Shown piece after piece: positions 62,685 to 64,000 of a stretch of DNA of 64,000 nt. Location: NCBI GenBank assembly GCA_963771435.1, contig CAVYTF010000022.1:1-64000 (forward strand), read 5' to 3'. Positions within the stretch are counted from its first letter, which is position 1; every line of letters begins with the position of its first letter. The DNA is from CAVYTF01 sp963771435. Its GTDB lineage: Bacteria > Bacteroidota > Bacteroidia > Chitinophagales > Chitinophagaceae. Both the position numbers and the translations under genes were made by a program. Under the pieces are notes generated by a model. That model searched no databases and was not told where the DNA came from. It saw only the letters and a list, made by a program, of their open reading frames with translations.

Positions 62685-63239
62685 TCAATTTTTTGCCTGA
62701 CTTTGTTGTATAGTCTGTTTTATTAACGCCGTAAAAGGTTTTATATATGCTGGAAGTTTGGTAGTATCTGTGTCTATATAAATTTTTTTAACTGTCTCAT
62801 TATTTAAATCTGCTTTTTGCTCAAATTCAAAATAAATTCCACATCCATCAGTGCAATCCGGGCAACCCAAAACAAGTTTTGGAATATTTGTAATGAGAAG
62901 TAGTTTAGGAATTTGGTTGTATAAATTTTGTGCTAAGGCTATTTTTTTCCAATCTTCAATTGGTGTTTGGCAAAGAACATTTTCGTTATTTTTAAAATAA
63001 CTATCAGTAGTATCTTCATTAAAGGTATCTGCATTCGACCCTTCTCTCGAATTGAATTGATACATAGTGGCGCAATGCCCTTCGCATTCTCCACAATAAA
63101 TACCAAAAATGATATACTCAACATGAGCTGTTAACGTATCAATATTTGTTGGTGTATTATGTTTCAAAACGATTGGGTTCTGCCCACAGCTAAATAAAGA
63201 AAACAGGCAAATAGTAGTTGTAAAATAGATTATCTTCAT
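62685..63239 (-). CDS. Hypothetical cysteine-rich lipoprotein
   Basis: A 184-residue protein with a lipoprotein signal (TTTICLFSLFSC). Two cysteine clusters, YCGECEGHC (about residue 49) and GCPDCTDGCG (about residue 125), could bind metal or form disulfides. I do not recognise a family. It lies alone between the minisatellite and the rmlA terminator. Confidence 0.7.
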   Translation of the reverse strand: MKIIYFTTTICLFSLFSCGQNPIVLKHNTPTNIDTLTAHVEYIIFGIYCGECEGHCATMYQFNSREGSNADTFNEDTTDSYFKNNENVLCQTPIEDWKKIALAQNLYNQIPKLLLITNIPKLVLGCPDCTDGCGIYFEFEQKADLNNETVKKIYIDTDTTKLPAYIKPFTALIKQTIQQSQAKN

Positions 63240-63305
63240 ATTGCTAAGTATCTGTAGTATCGCAAGCTATAAAATATAGTTTTGAAATCGATCAAGTCCA
63301 TAAAA

Positions 63306-63334
63306 ACAAAAAACCCTTTCAATAACTGAAAGGG
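63306..63334 (-). terminator. Intrinsic terminator of rmlA
   Basis: CCCTTTCA (63314-63321) and TGAAAGGG (63327-63334) form a perfect 8-bp stem with loop ATAAC. On the minus strand it is followed by TTTTTTG and then TTTTT. It lies about 30 bp after the rmlA stop. Confidence 0.85.
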
Positions 63335-63365
63335 CTTTGCTTTTATAAAAACTAAAGTTTATTCT

Positions 63366-64000
63366 TTATTTCAATTTTTGCAGGTAAATGCCGTAGCCGC
63401 TTTTTTCATATTGCTTTGCCAGCACCATTAATTGTTCATGATTAATAAAGCCCATGCGGTACGCTACTTCTTCTATGCAGCCGATCTTTTGCGCCTGGCG
63501 TTTTTCGATCACGCGCACAAATTCGCAAGCTTCGCTTAGAGATTCAAAAGTGCCCGTGTCCAGCCATGCAACGCCGCGGTTCATCACGCCAACACTTAGT
63601 TTGCCCTGGTTTAAATAAACACGGTTCACGTCAGTTATCTCATATTCCCCGCGGGCGGATGGGGCGATGTTTTTGGCGATGTTCACTACTTTGTTATCAT
63701 AGAAATATAAGCCGGGAACGGCATAGTTCGATCTTGGCTGCGCAGGTTTTTCTTCAATGGAAATAGCTTTGAAATGTTCATCAAACTCAACAACGCCATA
63801 GCGCTCGGGGTCGCTCACTTCGTAAGCAAAAATGGCCGCGCCGTCTATATTATTAAACGATTGAACAAGCTTGCTGAAGCCGGAGCCGTAGAAAATGTTG
63901 TCGCCGAGAACAAGGGCAACCTTATCGCTGCCAATAAATTCTTCGCCAATTACAAATGCCTGCGCGAGGCCGTTCGGCACCTGTTGAACGGCATAAGAAA
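63366..64000 (-). CDS. rmlA: Glucose-1-phosphate thymidylyltransferase, 3' part
   Basis: Makes dTDP-glucose for dTDP-rhamnose and related surface sugars. The visible part carries VPNGLAQAFVIGEEFIG, LVLGDNIFYGSGFSKLV (metal/substrate loop), the AYEVSDPERYGVVEFDE and SIEEKPAQPRSNYAVPGLYF blocks, and WLDTGTFESLSEA. The reading frame continues to the window's right edge, with SYAVQQ before the first in-frame GTG, so the N-terminus (about 80 residues with the nucleotide-binding G-G-x-GTR motif) lies beyond. The gene ends before a strong terminator. Confidence 0.95.
   Translation of the reverse strand, partial: SYAVQQVPNGLAQAFVIGEEFIGSDKVALVLGDNIFYGSGFSKLVQSFNNIDGAAIFAYEVSDPERYGVVEFDEHFKAISIEEKPAQPRSNYAVPGLYFYDNKVVNIAKNIAPSARGEYEITDVNRVYLNQGKLSVGVMNRGVAWLDTGTFESLSEACEFVRVIEKRQAQKIGCIEEVAYRMGFINHEQLMVLAKQYEKSGYGIYLQKLK

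Overview
The window is a Bacteroidota chromosome segment, most likely from the Chitinophagaceae or a close relative. I infer this from two SusC/SusD outer-membrane uptake loci, a GldH-type lipoprotein, many type II signal peptides, a divided Mla lipid-transport operon, and repeated matches to the Bacteroidota -7 promoter element TAnnTTTG just upstream of start codons. The DNA is A+T-rich. I see no rRNA, tRNA, CRISPR array or insertion sequence.

Layout. 0-8 kb: galactose genes (galM end, galK), ridA, a 3-hydroxyacyl-CoA dehydrogenase C-domain protein with tsaB, a small ArsR-type regulator, a metallo-beta-lactamase/double-rhodanese protein, then nadB and an LpxL-type acyltransferase on the minus strand. 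8-25 kb: a SusC/SusD pair followed by three paralogous FG-GAP/ASPIC-UnbV lipoproteins of about 1100 residues, interrupted by a plus-strand insert with a 42-bp minisatellite, an HTH protein and an SRPBCC-GyrI gene; an AraC-type regulator is divergent from susC. 26-35.8 kb: gldH, yicC, and a second SusC-SusD-SusE-SusE operon next to a NrtR/AraR-type Nudix regulator. 36-42.7 kb: ligA, an FtsK-like fragment, the mlaE-mlaF-mlaD operon and a hicBA toxin-antitoxin pair. 42.8-51.3 kb: a signalling locus reading (minus strand) response regulator, then a type II restriction-modification pair, then kaiC-kaiB-kaiB and two histidine kinases. 51.8-61.2 kb: a housekeeping run on the plus strand (eno, divIC-like, nth, ctaA, asnB, cystathionine gamma-synthase-like gene, TIGR02757, DinB, FAH hydrolase). 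61.3-64 kb: two unknown proteins, a 21-bp minisatellite and the end of rmlA.

How the genes fit together. The two Sus loci are outer-membrane import systems. The first carries large surface FG-GAP lipoproteins rather than glycoside hydrolases, so its substrate is unknown. The second, with two SusE-like binding proteins, looks glycan-directed. The kaiC-kaiB-kaiB-kinase-kinase operon looks like a non-cyanobacterial Kai signalling module without kaiA. A CheY-like protein lies upstream on the same strand, and the restriction-modification pair sits between it and kaiC.

Quality caution. Four genes between 6.5 and 14.5 kb are broken by reading-frame lesions: nadB, two FG-GAP genes and the SRPBCC-GyrI gene. 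In three of them one base restores a family-like sequence. In the fourth, lesions cluster within about 630 bp. The apparent nadB-acyltransferase fusion is explained by one of these frameshifts. Several short repeats, two of them translated in frame inside galK and ligA, are the most unusual sequence-level structure here.
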